64,000 nt of DNA from Candidatus Accumulibacter sp. 66-26. GTDB taxonomy: Bacteria > Pseudomonadota > Gammaproteobacteria > Burkholderiales > Rhodocyclaceae. How positions within the stretch are numbered: the first letter of the stretch is position 1; each line of letters begins with the position of its first letter. The notes beneath the pieces are model-generated. The model saw only the letters and a list, made by a program, of their open reading frames with translations. It did not search any database and was not told the DNA's origin. The translations under genes and the position numbers were made by a program. Below, piece after piece: positions 36,846-46,342 of the stretch. The stretch is from the NCBI GenBank assembly GCA_001897745.1, contig MKUH01000013.1:36384-100383 (forward strand), in the 5' to 3' direction.

Positions 36846-38084
36846 TCAAACCCGCTTGAAGATGACGGTACCGTTGGTCCCGCCGAAGCCGAAGGAGTTC
36901 GACACCGCCGCCTCGATCTTCATGGGCCGCGCCTCGTTGGCGCAGTAATCGAGATCGCACTTCTCGTCCTGATTGAACAGGTTGATGGTCGGCGGCGACA
37001 CCTGGTTGTAAATGGCCAGCGCCGAGAAAACCGCCTCGATGCCGCCGGCCGCACCGAGCAGGTGACCGGTCATCGACTTGGTCGAGTTCACGACCAGACG
37101 CTTCGCATGCTCGCCGAAAGCGCGCTTGACCGCGATCGTTTCGGCCAGATCGCCCAGCGGCGTCGAGGTGCCGTGCGCATTGACGTACTGGATGTCCTCG
37201 GGATTCATGCGCGCATTACGCAGCGCGGCGGCCATGCAGCGGGCCGCGCCGCTACCGTCCTCGCAGGGCGCGGTCATGTGGTTGGCGTCGGCGCTCATGC
37301 CGAAACCGGCCAGCTCGCCGTAAATGCGTGCGCCGCGCGCCTTGGCGTGCTCGTACTCTTCGAGCACCACCACGCCGGCGCCCTCGCCCAGTACGAAACC
37401 GTCGCGATCCTTGTCCCACGGACGGCTTGCCGTCGCGGGGTCGTCGTTGCGCGTCGACAGGGCGCGCGCGGCGCAGAAACCGCCGAGACCGAGCGGCGAA
37501 ACCGTCGCTTCGGCGCCGCCCGCGATCATGATGTCGGCGTCGCCGTACTCGATGATGCGGCCGGCCTCGCCGATGCTGTGCGTGCCCGTCGTGCAGGCGG
37601 TCACCAGGGCGATGTTCGGACCCGTGAAGCCGTACATGATCGACAGGTTGCCGGAGATCATGTTGATGATCGACCCGGGAACGAAGAAGGGAGAAACCTT
37701 GCGCACGCCGCCGGCCAGATAGTCGTCGTGCGTGTTTTCGATCAGCGGCAGACCGCCAATCCCGGAACCGATGGCGATGCCGATGCGTTCGGCATTGGCC
37801 GGATGGGCTTCCAGACCGGCGTCCTTGATGGCCTCGATGCCGGCAGCCATGCCGTAATGGATGAAGGTATCCATGCGGCGCGACTCTTTCGGCGCGAGGT
37901 ACTGGCCGATGTCGAAGTTCTTGACCTCGCCGGCGATCTGCACGGGGAAGCTCGAAACGTCGAAGCGGGTGATCCGGTCGATCCCGGAGCGGCCTGCCAA
38001 AATGTTCTGCCAAGCTTGCTCGACGGTGTTTCCGACCGGAGAAATGATTCCAAGGCCGGTGATGACGACTCTACGACGTGTCAA
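36846..38084 (-). CDS. fabF: 3-oxoacyl-[acyl-carrier-protein] synthase II (KAS II)
   Basis: Elongates acyl-ACP with malonyl-ACP in fatty-acid synthesis. 412 residues. Catalytic triad: Cys in [14 protein letters not shown] near residue 164, His in [11 protein letters not shown] near 304, His in [13 protein letters not shown] near 341. The start is TTG 38084, supported by CGGAG six bases upstream and by the family N-terminus ([11 protein letters not shown]). The 106-base gap to acpP contains no gene. Order acpP-fabF is standard. Confidence 0.97.
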   Translation of the reverse strand: MTRRRVVITGLGIISPVGNTVEQAWQNILAGRSGIDRITRFDVSSFPVQIAGEVKNFDIGQYLAPKESRRMDTFIHYGMAAGIEAIKDAGLEAHPANAERIGIAIGSGIGGLPLIENTHDDYLAGGVRKVSPFFVPGSIINMISGNLSIMYGFTGPNIALVTACTTGTHSIGEAGRIIEYGDADIMIAGGAEATVSPLGLGGFCAARALSTRNDDPATASRPWDKDRDGFVLGEGAGVVVLEEYEHAKARGARIYGELAGFGMSADANHMTAPCEDGSGAARCMAAALRNARMNPEDIQYVNAHGTSTPLGDLAETIAVKRAFGEHAKRLVVNSTKSMTGHLLGAAGGIEAVFSALAIYNQVSPPTINLFNQDEKCDLDYCANEARPMKIEAAVSNSFGFGGTNGTVIFKRV

Positions 38085-38190
38085 CGTATGCTCCGGGAGA
38101 AATTTGGGGAATGCGAGTCGGAGACTCCCCGCTTGCTAGTGGGCCGGCGCGAAGGCCGGCCCGCAGGGAAGTTCCGCAGGGGGAAGTGCT

Positions 38191-38427
38191 TTACTTCTTG
38201 TTGCTGAGGACGTAGTCGATCGCTTGCTGGACGGTGGTGATCTTCTCAGCTTGCTCGTCCGGGATTTCGCACTCGAATTCTTCTTCGAGGGCCATCACCA
38301 GTTCGACCGTATCCAGCGAATCGGCGCCAAGATCATCAACGAACGAGGATTCGTTCTTGATATCAGCTTCATTGACGCCGAGTTGTTCGGCGACGATCTT
38401 CTTGACGCGTTGTTCGATGTTTTCCAT
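38191..38427 (-). CDS. acpP: Acyl carrier protein
   Basis: 78-residue acidic carrier that holds growing acyl chains on a phosphopantetheine arm attached to Ser37 in [18 protein letters not shown]. Very high identity to AcpP proteins of related bacteria is evident from the motif. AAGGAG lies upstream of ATG 38427. A strong promoter of its own lies at 38472-38500, consistent with its need for high expression. Confidence 0.98.
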   Translation of the reverse strand: MENIEQRVKKIVAEQLGVNEADIKNESSFVDDLGADSLDTVELVMALEEEFECEIPDEQAEKITTVQQAIDYVLSNKK

Positions 38428-38471
38428 TAGAGGGCTCCTTCCCCAAGTTCAGGTTTGAAACAAACCGTACT

Positions 38472-38500
38472 ATTCTACCAAAATGACCGGCGCTTACCAA
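38472..38500 (-). promoter_or_regulatory. Sigma70 promoter of acpP
   Basis: On the minus strand TTGGTA (38500-38495), 17-base spacer, TAGAAT (38477-38472), between fabG and acpP. TSS would be about 35-40 bases upstream of the ATG. Confidence 0.7.
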
Positions 38501-38537
38501 ATCGCAAGGCACCGGCCGCAATTGCCCGAATGGGCGG

Positions 38538-39278
38538 TTAATCCATGTACATCCCGCCGTTGACGTGGATCGTCGTGCCGGTCACGTAGGCGGCCGAGGG
38601 CGAAGCCAGGAAGGCGACCGCCGCCGCGATATCTTCGGGGCGACCGAGGCGGCCCAGCGGAATCCCGGCGATCAGCGACTCCTTTTGCTTCTCTTCGAGC
38701 ACCTTGGTCATGTCGGTGTCGATGAAGCCCGGCGCCACGCAGTTGACCGTGATGTTGCGGCTGCCCAGTTCGCGGGCCAGCGAACGGCTCATGCCGGCGA
38801 CACCGGCCTTGGCGGCGCAGTAGTTGGCCTGCCCCGGATTGCCGGCATGGCCGACCACCGACGTGACGTTGATGATGCGCCCGTTGCGCGCTTTCATCAT
38901 GCCGCGCATGACCGCCTTGGACAGACGGAAAACGGCTTTGAGATTGGTGTCGAGCACGGCATCCCACTCGTCGTCCTTGAGGCGCATCGAGATGTTGTCG
39001 CGCGTGATGCCGGCGTTGTTGACGAGCACGGCGACGGCGCCATGCGCCTTTTCGATGCTGCCGATCAACGCATCGATCTGCTCGGCATCGCGAACCTCCA
39101 GTACGGCGCCCTCGCCCTTGATGCCCGCGGCCGCGAGATAGGCCGAAATCTTGGCGGCGCCGTCGGCGCTTGTCGCGGTTCCGACGACGGTGGCGCCGAG
39201 CTTCCCCAGTTCGAGGGCGATAGCCTGGCCGATGCCGCGCGAGGCGCCGGTCACCAGGGCAACTTGTCCGTTCAGCAT
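38538..39278 (-). CDS. fabG: 3-oxoacyl-[acyl-carrier-protein] reductase
   Basis: NADPH-dependent reduction of 3-ketoacyl-ACP. 246-residue short-chain dehydrogenase: TGASRGIG near residue 11 (cofactor), NNAGITRDN near 88, catalytic Ser in NVTSVVGHAGNPGQ (about 138) and YCAAKAG (Tyr about 152, Lys about 156). It lies three bases downstream of fabD and is co-transcribed with it. Confidence 0.97.
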   Translation of the reverse strand: MLNGQVALVTGASRGIGQAIALELGKLGATVVGTATSADGAAKISAYLAAAGIKGEGAVLEVRDAEQIDALIGSIEKAHGAVAVLVNNAGITRDNISMRLKDDEWDAVLDTNLKAVFRLSKAVMRGMMKARNGRIINVTSVVGHAGNPGQANYCAAKAGVAGMSRSLARELGSRNITVNCVAPGFIDTDMTKVLEEKQKESLIAGIPLGRLGRPEDIAAAVAFLASPSAAYVTGTTIHVNGGMYMD

Positions 39279-39281
39279 GAT

Positions 39282-40211
39282 TTACTCCAGAGTCGAAACA
39301 GCGGCTTCGATCGCCGCGAGATCGGCCAGCGCCAGGCCCGCAACGCCCTCGGCGCAGCGCTTGGTCAGGCCGGCCAGCACCTTGCCGGGACCGCACTCGG
39401 CGACCGTCGTCACTCCGAGCGCGCCCATTTTCTGGATCGTCTCGACCCAGCGCACCGGCGAATAGGCCTGGCGGATCAGCGCGTCTTTGATCCGCGCGGG
39501 ATCGCTCTCGATCGCCACGTCGACGTTATTGACCACCGGAATCTGCGGCACGGCGAAATCCAGTTCGGCCAGACGTGCGGCGAGCTTGTCGGCGGCCGGA
39601 CGGATCAGCGACGAATGGAAGGGCGCCGACACCGGCAGTAGCACCGCGCGTTTGGCGCCGCGCGCCTTGCACGCCTCGCAGGCGCGCTCGACCGCCGCCT
39701 TGCTGCCGGCGATCACGGTCTGTCCCGGCGCGTTGAAATTGACCGGCTCGACCACTTCGCCGGCTGCCGCTTCGGCGCAGGCTTCGCGAATCTTGTCGTC
39801 GTCGAGGTTCAGGATGGCGGCCATCGCGCCGGTGCCGACCGGCACCGCTTCCTGCATCGCAGCGGCGCGCAGGCGGACGAGCGGCACCGCGTCCGTGAAG
39901 GCGATGACGCCGGCGGCGACCAGCGCCGAATATTCACCCAGGCTGTGACCGGCGACCACCGCCGGAAGCTTGCCGCCCTTTTCGAGCCACAGGCGGTAGG
40001 CAGCAATCGCCGCGGTCAGCATCACCGGCTGCGTATTGACCGTCTGCGCCAGCGCTTCGACCGGGCCTTCGGCGACCAACTGCCACAGATCCTGGCCGAG
40101 AGCGGCCGAGGCTTCGTCGAAGGTGGCGCGAACAACGGGCGAATCGCCATAGGCGGCCATCATGCCGACCGACTGCGATCCTTGACCGGGGAAAACGAAT
40201 GCAAAAGCCAT
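39282..40211 (-). CDS. fabD: Malonyl-CoA:ACP transacylase
   Basis: Moves malonyl from CoA to AcpP. 309 residues with the oxyanion motif FPGQGSQSVGMM at the N-terminus, the nucleophile Ser in VAGHSLGEYSALVAAG near residue 92, and His in PVSAPFHSSLIRPA near residue 200. It sits nine bases after fabH in the plsX-fabH-fabD-fabG run. Confidence 0.97.
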   Translation of the reverse strand: MAFAFVFPGQGSQSVGMMAAYGDSPVVRATFDEASAALGQDLWQLVAEGPVEALAQTVNTQPVMLTAAIAAYRLWLEKGGKLPAVVAGHSLGEYSALVAAGVIAFTDAVPLVRLRAAAMQEAVPVGTGAMAAILNLDDDKIREACAEAAAGEVVEPVNFNAPGQTVIAGSKAAVERACEACKARGAKRAVLLPVSAPFHSSLIRPAADKLAARLAELDFAVPQIPVVNNVDVAIESDPARIKDALIRQAYSPVRWVETIQKMGALGVTTVAECGPGKVLAGLTKRCAEGVAGLALADLAAIEAAVSTLE

Positions 40212-40220
40212 TTTTTCTCC

Positions 40221-41180
40221 TTAAAACTCGAGCAGCACGGCGCCCCAGGTGAAACCGCCGCCGACGCCTTCGAGCATCACCTTTTGGCCGCGCTGGAGGC
40301 GCCCGTCGCGCACGGCGGCGTCGAGGGCCAGCGACACCGAGGCGGCCGAGGTGTTGCCGTGGCGATCGACGGTGACGATCACCTTGTCCATGCCGAGTCC
40401 CATTTTTTTGGCCGTCGCTTCGATGATGCGAATATTGGCCTGATGCGGAATCAGCCAGTCGACGTCCGCCGGAAGCACGTCAGCCGCGGCGCAGCACTCG
40501 CGCGCGACATCGGCCAGAACGCGCACGGCGAACTTGAAGACCGCCTGCCCATCCATGCGCAGGAAGGGATCGCCGGTCACCTGCCCGCCGCAAACGTTGC
40601 CCGGAACGGAAAGGATGCCGTGGTGCGCGCCATCGGCGTGCAATGCGCTGGCCAGGATGCCGGGCCGGTCGGACGCCTCGAGCACCACGGCGCCTGCGCC
40701 GTCGCCGAACAGTACGCACGTACCGCGATCGTTCCAGTCGAGAATGCGCGAGAAAACCTCGGCACCGACGACCAGGGCCTTCTTGTTGCTGCCCGAGCGA
40801 ATGAATTTCTCGGCGATGGTCAGCGCATAGACGAAACCACTGCAGACCGCCTGCACGTCGAATGCCGTGGCGCCGCGGTTACCGAGCTTGCCCTGCAGCA
40901 GACAGGCGGTGCTCGGAAAAATAAAATCCGGGGTGGACGTGGCGACGATGATCAGGTCGATGTCGGCGACATCGACGCCGGCCATGTCCAGGGCGCGGCG
41001 GCTGGCTTCGAGCGCGAGATCGCTGGACGTCTGGCCCGGCTCGGCGAGATGGCGCGCCTTGATACCGGTTCGGCTGACGATCCACTCGTCGCTGGTTTCA
41101 ATTCCTCGCAGAACGAGGTCGTCGTTGCTCACGGCCTGCCCCGGCAGATAACTGCCGACGCCGGCGATCCGGGCGAACAT
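40221..41180 (-). CDS. fabH: 3-oxoacyl-[acyl-carrier-protein] synthase III (KAS III)
   Basis: Starts fatty-acid synthesis by condensing acetyl-CoA with malonyl-ACP. 319 residues. Catalytic Cys in [14 protein letters not shown] near residue 112, His in [11 protein letters not shown] near 246, and Asn in [10 protein letters not shown] near 276. I chose ATG 41180, one base after the plsX stop; the frame opens further upstream inside plsX without homology. Confidence 0.97.
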   Translation of the reverse strand: MFARIAGVGSYLPGQAVSNDDLVLRGIETSDEWIVSRTGIKARHLAEPGQTSSDLALEASRRALDMAGVDVADIDLIIVATSTPDFIFPSTACLLQGKLGNRGATAFDVQAVCSGFVYALTIAEKFIRSGSNKKALVVGAEVFSRILDWNDRGTCVLFGDGAGAVVLEASDRPGILASALHADGAHHGILSVPGNVCGGQVTGDPFLRMDGQAVFKFAVRVLADVARECCAAADVLPADVDWLIPHQANIRIIEATAKKMGLGMDKVIVTVDRHGNTSAASVSLALDAAVRDGRLQRGQKVMLEGVGGGFTWGAVLLEF

Positions 41181-41181
41181 G

Positions 41182-42195
41182 CTATGCACTCTCCTGCAGC
41201 GGCTGCTGCTGCGCGACGCGTTCGGTGATTCGGGCCAGTACGCCGGTACGGGCGGCATCGGCGGCACGCCCCAAGGCATTGGCGAAGGCAAAGGCATCGG
41301 CCGAACCATGGCTCTTGACGACGATGCCCTTCAGCCCAAGCAGGCTGGCCCCGTTGTAACGCCGATGGTCGACGTGCTTCTTGAAATTGTTGAGAACCGG
41401 CATTGCGATCAGGGCGATGAGTTTGGTCAGCAGGTTGCGGCTGAACTCCTGGCGCAGGAAAGTGGCCATCATCTGGGCCAGCCCCTCTGAAGCCTTCAGT
41501 GCCACGTTACCGACGAAGCCGTCGCAGACGACGACTTCCGCCTCGCCTTTATAGACACCGTCGCCCTCGACGTTACCGATGAAATTCAGGCCGGAGTCTT
41601 TGAGCAACTCGGCGGCGCGCTTGACGACATCGTTGCCCTTGATGTCCTCTTCCCCGATATTGAGGATGCCGACCGTCGGCCGGTCTTTATGCTCGATGGC
41701 CGAGACCAGCGAAGCGCCCATGATGCCGAACTGCAGCAAGTGCTCGGGCGCGCAATCGACGTTGGCGCCGAGATCGAGGACGTGGGTGTGGCCGGTGGTA
41801 GTCGGCAGAATGGCGCAGATCGCCGGCCGGTCGATGCCGGGCAGCATCTTGAGCACGAAGCGCGAGATGGCCATCAAGGCGCCGGTATTGCCGGCCGAAA
41901 CGCAGGCATCGGCCTCGCCATGCTTGACGAGGTTGATCGCCACGCGCATCGACGAATCCTTCTTGTTGCGCAAGGCGAGCGCCGGAGGCTCGTCCATGGC
42001 CACCACCTCGCTCGCATGGCGGACGGAAACCCTGGGGTCCGCAACATTGCCGAGCAGAGGCCGGATTCTTTCTTCCAGGCCGACGAGAACGACGCGCACG
42101 TCATCGTGAGAACGCACGAAACCGAGCGCCGCCGGGACGGTGACGGAGGGACCGTGATCCCCACCCATGCAGTCGATGGCGACAGTGATTGTCAT
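41182..42195 (-). CDS. plsX: Phosphate acyltransferase PlsX
   Basis: Converts acyl-ACP to acyl-phosphate for phospholipid synthesis. 337 residues. [20 protein letters not shown] at the N-terminus, [10 protein letters not shown] near residue 100 and [12 protein letters not shown] near 195 are PlsX landmarks. It lies 69 bases after rpmF, in the order shared with E. coli. Confidence 0.96.
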   Translation of the reverse strand: MTITVAIDCMGGDHGPSVTVPAALGFVRSHDDVRVVLVGLEERIRPLLGNVADPRVSVRHASEVVAMDEPPALALRNKKDSSMRVAINLVKHGEADACVSAGNTGALMAISRFVLKMLPGIDRPAICAILPTTTGHTHVLDLGANVDCAPEHLLQFGIMGASLVSAIEHKDRPTVGILNIGEEDIKGNDVVKRAAELLKDSGLNFIGNVEGDGVYKGEAEVVVCDGFVGNVALKASEGLAQMMATFLRQEFSRNLLTKLIALIAMPVLNNFKKHVDHRRYNGASLLGLKGIVVKSHGSADAFAFANALGRAADAARTGVLARITERVAQQQPLQESA

Positions 42196-42264
42196 CAGAT
42201 TGTAGGCAAAAGAAAGGGCAGGCAGCTTACCCTCGCGGGAAACTGCCTGCCCGATCTTGAGATA

Positions 42265-42444
42265 TTACTCGCCCTTGCCCTTGGCAACCTTCTTGCCGCG
42301 GTAGTAGCCGGACGGGCTGACGTGGTGACGCAGATGCACTTCACCGGTCGTCGGCTCGACGGCCAGCGGCGGGTTGGTCAGGAAATCGTGGGCACGATGC
42401 ATACCGCGCTTGGACGGGGACTTCTTGTTCTGCTGAACGGCCAT
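42265..42444 (-). CDS. rpmF: 50S ribosomal protein L32
   Basis: 59-residue basic protein too short for a usual length cut-off. The sequence begins [20 protein letters not shown] and contains [20 protein letters not shown] and GYYRGKKV, exactly as in L32. The zinc-binding cysteines of some L32 proteins are absent, the C-minus type. ATG 42444, stop TAA 42267-42265. It lies between yceD and plsX, its conserved position. Confidence 0.97.
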   Translation of the reverse strand: MAVQQNKKSPSKRGMHRAHDFLTNPPLAVEPTTGEVHLRHHVSPSGYYRGKKVAKGKGE

Positions 42445-42468
42445 ATCTAACTCCTTAAATCAAATTCA

Positions 42469-42960
42469 CTACGCCTTGCCCTTGAGGCCAGCGAGCGCGG
42501 CGAACGGCGAAGGTTTCGCCTCCCCGCGCCCAGCCTCGGGCGTGGCACAACTCTCGTGACGCGGCGCCGACGGCAAGGCGAGAATCACTTCGTCCTCGAT
42601 CAGCGCCACCACATCGAATTCTTTCCGGGCCGGAAGAAAATCCCTGGAGTCGTCCTCCAGTTCTTCCTGCGTCAGATCGTTTTCGTCTTCGACAAGTTCG
42701 AGCAGGCTATTTATCTCGACCTTGAACTCAATCCCGTCGAGACACCTCTGACACTGCAGCAACAGCACGCCACTGACTTGAAGCAGCAACTGCGCCCGAT
42801 CGCGCGCACTTTTCCGGCCCTCGACACGGTAAGCCAAAGAACCGGCAGAATCCGCCAGCGCATCGAGCACCCGGCCTAGACTGGCGACCTGCAACTCACC
42901 TTGCAGAGAGCCCTTTTCGCGAGCAAACGCCAGGCTGTCAATCACTATCTGTTGCGACAT
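42469..42960 (-). CDS. yceD: YceD family protein (DUF177, large-subunit rRNA accumulation)
   Basis: 163 residues of the DUF177 family, required for normal 23S rRNA levels in some bacteria. Landmarks: CQRCLDGIEFKVEI near residue 70 and EDEVILALPSAPRHESC near 127. It is located directly before rpmF (24 bases), the conserved arrangement. ATG 42960, with a strong promoter 10 bases upstream. Confidence 0.93.
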   Translation of the reverse strand: MSQQIVIDSLAFAREKGSLQGELQVASLGRVLDALADSAGSLAYRVEGRKSARDRAQLLLQVSGVLLLQCQRCLDGIEFKVEINSLLELVEDENDLTQEELEDDSRDFLPARKEFDVVALIEDEVILALPSAPRHESCATPEAGRGEAKPSPFAALAGLKGKA

Positions 42961-42969
42961 AAGGCGCGC

Positions 42970-42998
42970 ATGATATTATTTTCGGCTTTCGAAGTCAA
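42970..42998 (-). promoter_or_regulatory. Sigma70 promoter of yceD-rpmF-plsX-fab
   Basis: On the minus strand TTGACT (42998-42993), 17-base spacer, TATCAT (42975-42970), close to the yceD start so the leader is very short. Confidence 0.7.
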
Positions 42999-43072
42999 AG
43001 CGACGGCGCACTTTATTCGGATTTTTTTCTGATTCGTCGCGGACTTGGCGCAACTTCCTTGCCGACTCTCTC

Positions 43073-43657
43073 ATGTCCACCCCGCAAATCGTCCTCGCTT
43101 CTACCTCGCCGTTCCGCCGTGAACTGCTCGCTCGCCTCGGCCTGCCCTTTGAAATCGCAAATCCCGAGGTCGATGAAACGCCGCTCGCCGGCGAAACTCC
43201 GGAGGCTACCGCACTGCGGCTATCGGAAGCCAAGGCGCGTGCCGTGGCGAAAAAATTCCCCGATGCACTCATCATCGGCAGCGACCAGGTCGCCTGCCTC
43301 GACGGGCGCGTCTTCGGCAAACCCGGCACCCACGAAAAAGCCGTCCTCCAGTTGCGGACCATGCGTGGCCGCAGCGTCAATTTCTTCACCGGCCTTTGCC
43401 TGCTCAACGCAAAAACGGGGACGGCGCGTGTCCGCGGAGTCCCGACCATGGTGACATTCCGCCATCTCGACGACGATGAAATCGACAACTACCTGCGCAA
43501 GGAAGAGCCGTACAACTGCGCCGGCAGCGCCAAATCGGAAGGCCTCGGCATCGCGGTCATCGCAAAAATGGAAGGCGAAGACCCCAACGCGCTGGTCGGA
43601 CTGCCGCTGATCGCCCTCTGCGACCTCTTTAGAGAGGAAGAAGTTAGCGTAATTTAA
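43073..43657 (+). CDS. Maf-like nucleotide pyrophosphatase (YceF type)
   Basis: 194-residue Maf/Ham1-fold protein that hydrolyses modified or non-canonical nucleotides (YceF members prefer 7-methyl-GTP). [15 protein letters not shown] near residue 9 is the YceF-style N-motif, followed by ETP and the catalytic [10 protein letters not shown] near 66, then [10 protein letters not shown] and [13 protein letters not shown] near 144. ATG 43073 is divergent from yceD with 112 bases between. Confidence 0.92.
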   Translation: MSTPQIVLASTSPFRRELLARLGLPFEIANPEVDETPLAGETPEATALRLSEAKARAVAKKFPDALIIGSDQVACLDGRVFGKPGTHEKAVLQLRTMRGRSVNFFTGLCLLNAKTGTARVRGVPTMVTFRHLDDDEIDNYLRKEEPYNCAGSAKSEGLGIAVIAKMEGEDPNALVGLPLIALCDLFREEEVSVI

Positions 43658-43690
43658 TCAGACAAATAGAGCAAAAACATAAAGTAACCA

Positions 43691-44401
43691 ATGAATAACG
43701 GAACGCTCTACCTGATCCCCGTCCCGCTCGGCCAAACGCCGCCCGACCTGACCCTCCCTCACGCCGCACTGGTCTGCGCCAAACAACTCAAACACTTCGT
43801 CGCGGAGAATGCGAAATCAGCACGCGCCTTTCTGAAGGCGCTGCCCAGCGAAACGCCGATACAGCAGATCGAAATCCATGAGCTCAGCGAGCACACGCCG
43901 AGCAGCGCCCTCCCCGGCCTGCTCGCCCCCCTGCTTGCGGGCATCGACGTCGGGCTGATTTCGGAAGCGGGTTGCCCGGCGGTCGCCGACCCCGGCGCCA
44001 ATCTGGTGGCGCTCGCGCAGGCGCGTGGAATTCGCGTCGCGCCGCTGGTCGGCCCGTCGGCGATCCTGCTGGCCCTGATGGGGTCGGGCCTGTCGGGCCA
44101 GAACTTCGCCTTCCACGGCTACCTGCCGGTCAAGGAGGAAGAGCGATTAAAGAAACTGCGGGATCTGGAGAAGGATTCGCGCCAGGAAAGACGGGCGCAG
44201 ATTTTCATCGAAACGCCCTATCGCAACCGGCAAATGCTTGAAACGCTCCTCAAAGCCTGCGCACCCGGCACGCGCATCTGCGTTGCGACGAACCTGACGC
44301 TGGAATCTGAAAGCATCGCGACGCATACCTGCGAGGAATGGCGCCGCCGGCCCCAGCCGGAACTCGACCGGCGCCCGACGGTATTCCTCCTGCAGGCTTA
44401 G
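43691..44401 (+). CDS. Tetrapyrrole-methylase-fold SAM methyltransferase (RsmI-like)
   Basis: 236 residues related to RsmI, the 16S rRNA C1402 2'-O-methyltransferase, but shorter than the usual 280 or so. It has LYLIPVPLGQ at the start (RsmI has LYIVATPIGN), ISEAGCPAVADPGANLV near residue 92, and VGPSAILLALMGSGL near 119. This shorter subgroup often sits between maf and sppA in betaproteobacteria. It could be a second methylase rather than true RsmI; no other rsmI is in the window. The last four bases overlap the convergent sppA. Confidence 0.85.
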   Translation: MNNGTLYLIPVPLGQTPPDLTLPHAALVCAKQLKHFVAENAKSARAFLKALPSETPIQQIEIHELSEHTPSSALPGLLAPLLAGIDVGLISEAGCPAVADPGANLVALAQARGIRVAPLVGPSAILLALMGSGLSGQNFAFHGYLPVKEEERLKKLRDLEKDSRQERRAQIFIETPYRNRQMLETLLKACAPGTRICVATNLTLESESIATHTCEEWRRRPQPELDRRPTVFLLQA

Positions 44402-45360
44402 CGCAGCGAGACCGGCTCGCCGCCGAACAGGCGGAAGGCGATGCCTTTCGCCATGTCCGCCCCGAAGCGCTTGGCAAAACGCTCGGCAATGTTTTCCTTG
44501 ACCGAGTAGTCGAGAACCTTCTCCGCCTTGATCACGTCGCGCGCCACTGAATCGACCGTCCCGAAGCCGTCGGCCAGCCCGAGTTCGATGCTCTGGCTAC
44601 CCGTCCACATCAGGCCGGAGAACATTTCCGGCGTTTCCTTGAGGCGCTTACCGCGCCCCTGGCGCACCACCTCGATGAACTGTTTGTGAATCTCGCCCAG
44701 CAGGAGCTTGGCGTGCTCCTTCTGCTTCATGTCCTGTGGCGAGAAGGGGTCAAGAAAGCCCTTGTTCTCGCCTGCCGTCAGCAAACGGCGCTCGACGCCG
44801 AGCTTGTCCATCGTGCCGGTGAAACCGAAGCCGTCCATCAGCACACCGATCGAGCCGACGATGCTGGCCTTGTCGACGAAAATCTTGTCGGCTGCCGAAG
44901 CGATGTAATACCCACCCGACGCACAGAGATCTTCCACCACCACGTACAGCGGAATATCGGCGTGCTTGGCGCGCAAGCGCCGAATCTCGTCGTAGACGAT
45001 GCCCGACTGCACCGGACTGCCGCCGGGGCTGTTGATGCGCAGGATCACCCCGGCCGTCCCCTTGTCCTCGAAGGCCGACTGCAAGGCGCCATTGATCTTT
45101 TCCGCGCTGGCCTCGCCGGACGCTTCGATCGTCCCGCGCAGATAGATCAGCGCCGTGTGCTTGCCTTCCGTGAGCTTTTCCGAAGCGCCCCAATCGACCA
45201 CCAGCGCCAGCACCGCCACCAGATAGGCCAAGCCAGCCAGCTTGAAGAAAATCCCCCAGCGCCGTTTCGCCCGCTGCTCCTGGAGCGACGACATGGCGAT
45301 CTTCTCAAGCAGATTGCGTTCCCACTGCGGGTCGTTCTGAGGCGTTTCCAAGATATTCAC
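44398..45360 (-). CDS. S49-family signal peptide peptidase SppA
   Basis: Membrane-anchored serine protease thought to clear cleaved signal peptides. 320 residues with one N-terminal helix (about 37-59, FFKLAGLAYLVAVLALVVDW) and a single S49 domain. Motifs are INSPGGSPVQSG near residue 107 and the nucleophile Ser in CASGGYYIASAADKIF near 144. The catalytic Lys is expected in the stretch DKASIVGSIGVLM. The 36-kDa short form is common. GTG 45360 overlaps the Rieske gene stop (GTGA). Confidence 0.93.
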   Translation of the reverse strand: MNILETPQNDPQWERNLLEKIAMSSLQEQRAKRRWGIFFKLAGLAYLVAVLALVVDWGASEKLTEGKHTALIYLRGTIEASGEASAEKINGALQSAFEDKGTAGVILRINSPGGSPVQSGIVYDEIRRLRAKHADIPLYVVVEDLCASGGYYIASAADKIFVDKASIVGSIGVLMDGFGFTGTMDKLGVERRLLTAGENKGFLDPFSPQDMKQKEHAKLLLGEIHKQFIEVVRQGRGKRLKETPEMFSGLMWTGSQSIELGLADGFGTVDSVARDVIKAEKVLDYSVKENIAERFAKRFGADMAKGIAFRLFGGEPVSLR

Positions 45361-45707
45361 TCTTCCGGGATGAAATAGACGAACCCTTCCCGCTCTTCGA
45401 CGGGAAGCGGCGCCAAGCCCTTGCCGTTACAGCGGCCGCCCAGACAGCGACCGGACTCGGGGGCATAGAGCGCGCCATGCGTTGTGCAAATCAAGTATAG
45501 CCCGGAATCATCGAAGAATTCCCCGGGCTGCCAGTCGAGTTCGACCGGCACATGGCCGCAGCGATTGTAATAAGCGAACACCCGGCCCCTGAAGCGCACG
45601 GCAAAAGCCGGTTCTTCATGGCCGTGCCGCACGACGGCAAAGCGGACGCCGGCACCGCCGTCGCGCAGCTCGTCCGAAGCGCAGATCAGGCGTGCGTCCG
45701 CAGCCAC
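45357..45707 (-). CDS. Small Rieske [2Fe-2S] protein
   Basis: 116-residue single-domain Rieske ferredoxin. Ligands Cys50 and His52 in NRCGHVP and Cys74 and His77 in ICTTHGALY form a complete [2Fe-2S] site. There is no oxygenase catalytic domain and no signal peptide, so it is probably a cytoplasmic electron carrier; partners are unknown. GTG 45707 overlaps the HAD gene by 22 bases. It sits in an rluC-HAD-Rieske-sppA run seen in related bacteria. Confidence 0.88.
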   Translation of the reverse strand: MAADARLICASDELRDGGAGVRFAVVRHGHEEPAFAVRFRGRVFAYYNRCGHVPVELDWQPGEFFDDSGLYLICTTHGALYAPESGRCLGGRCNGKGLAPLPVEEREGFVYFIPEE

Positions 45708-46342
45708 GCCGCCAGATCCTCGACTTTTTGAAGACGCGCCAGCGGCGCCAACGCATCGAGAGCCGCCGCCGGATGCGCGCCATAGGCCACGCCCAGACTT
45801 GCAACACCGGCATTCAGAGCCATCTGCAGATCGTGCGTCGTATCACCGATCATCAGCGTCCGCTCCGGCACGACGGCGAATTCCTGCATCAATTCCTCGA
45901 GCATCTGCGGGTGCGGCTTGGAGAAGCACTCGTCGGCGCAGCGCGACGCCTGGAAATAAGCCCCCAGACCGCTCGCCTTCAACGCGCGGTCGAGCCCCAC
46001 GCGACTTTTTCCGGTAGCGACCGCGAGCGCAAAGCCGGCATCGGCAAGCTCCGCGACCAACTCCGCCGCGCCGTCGAACAAGCGCAGCTCTTGGTCGCGC
46101 GACAGGTAGTGATGACGATAGCGGTCCACCATTTGCGGATAACGCTGCTCGGGAAGTTCGGGAATCGCGTGGCGCAACGCCTCGCCCAGCCCCAGGCCGA
46201 TCACATGACGCGCCCGCTCGTCGGACGGTTCGGGCAGTTCGAGGTCACGACACGCCGCCTGGATCGCCGCGACGATCGCCCCGGCCGAATCGAGCAAAGT
46301 GCCGTCCCAGTCGAACACCAGCAGGTCAAATCTTTTCGCCAT
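45686..46342 (-). CDS. HAD-family phosphatase, phosphoglycolate phosphatase-like
   Basis: 218 residues. The nucleophile motif is DWDGTLLDS (residues 10-18), motif II VATGKSR (Thr near 110), motif III Lys in FSKPHPQMLEEL near 142 and motif IV MIGDTTHDLQMA near 164. The substrate is unclear: phosphoglycolate phosphatase is the best guess because of the helical cap, but a house-cleaning phosphatase is equally possible. It overlaps rluC by 17 bases and the Rieske gene by 22. Confidence 0.88.
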   Translation of the reverse strand: MAKRFDLLVFDWDGTLLDSAGAIVAAIQAACRDLELPEPSDERARHVIGLGLGEALRHAIPELPEQRYPQMVDRYRHHYLSRDQELRLFDGAAELVAELADAGFALAVATGKSRVGLDRALKASGLGAYFQASRCADECFSKPHPQMLEELMQEFAVVPERTLMIGDTTHDLQMALNAGVASLGVAYGAHPAAALDALAPLARLQKVEDLAAWLRTHA

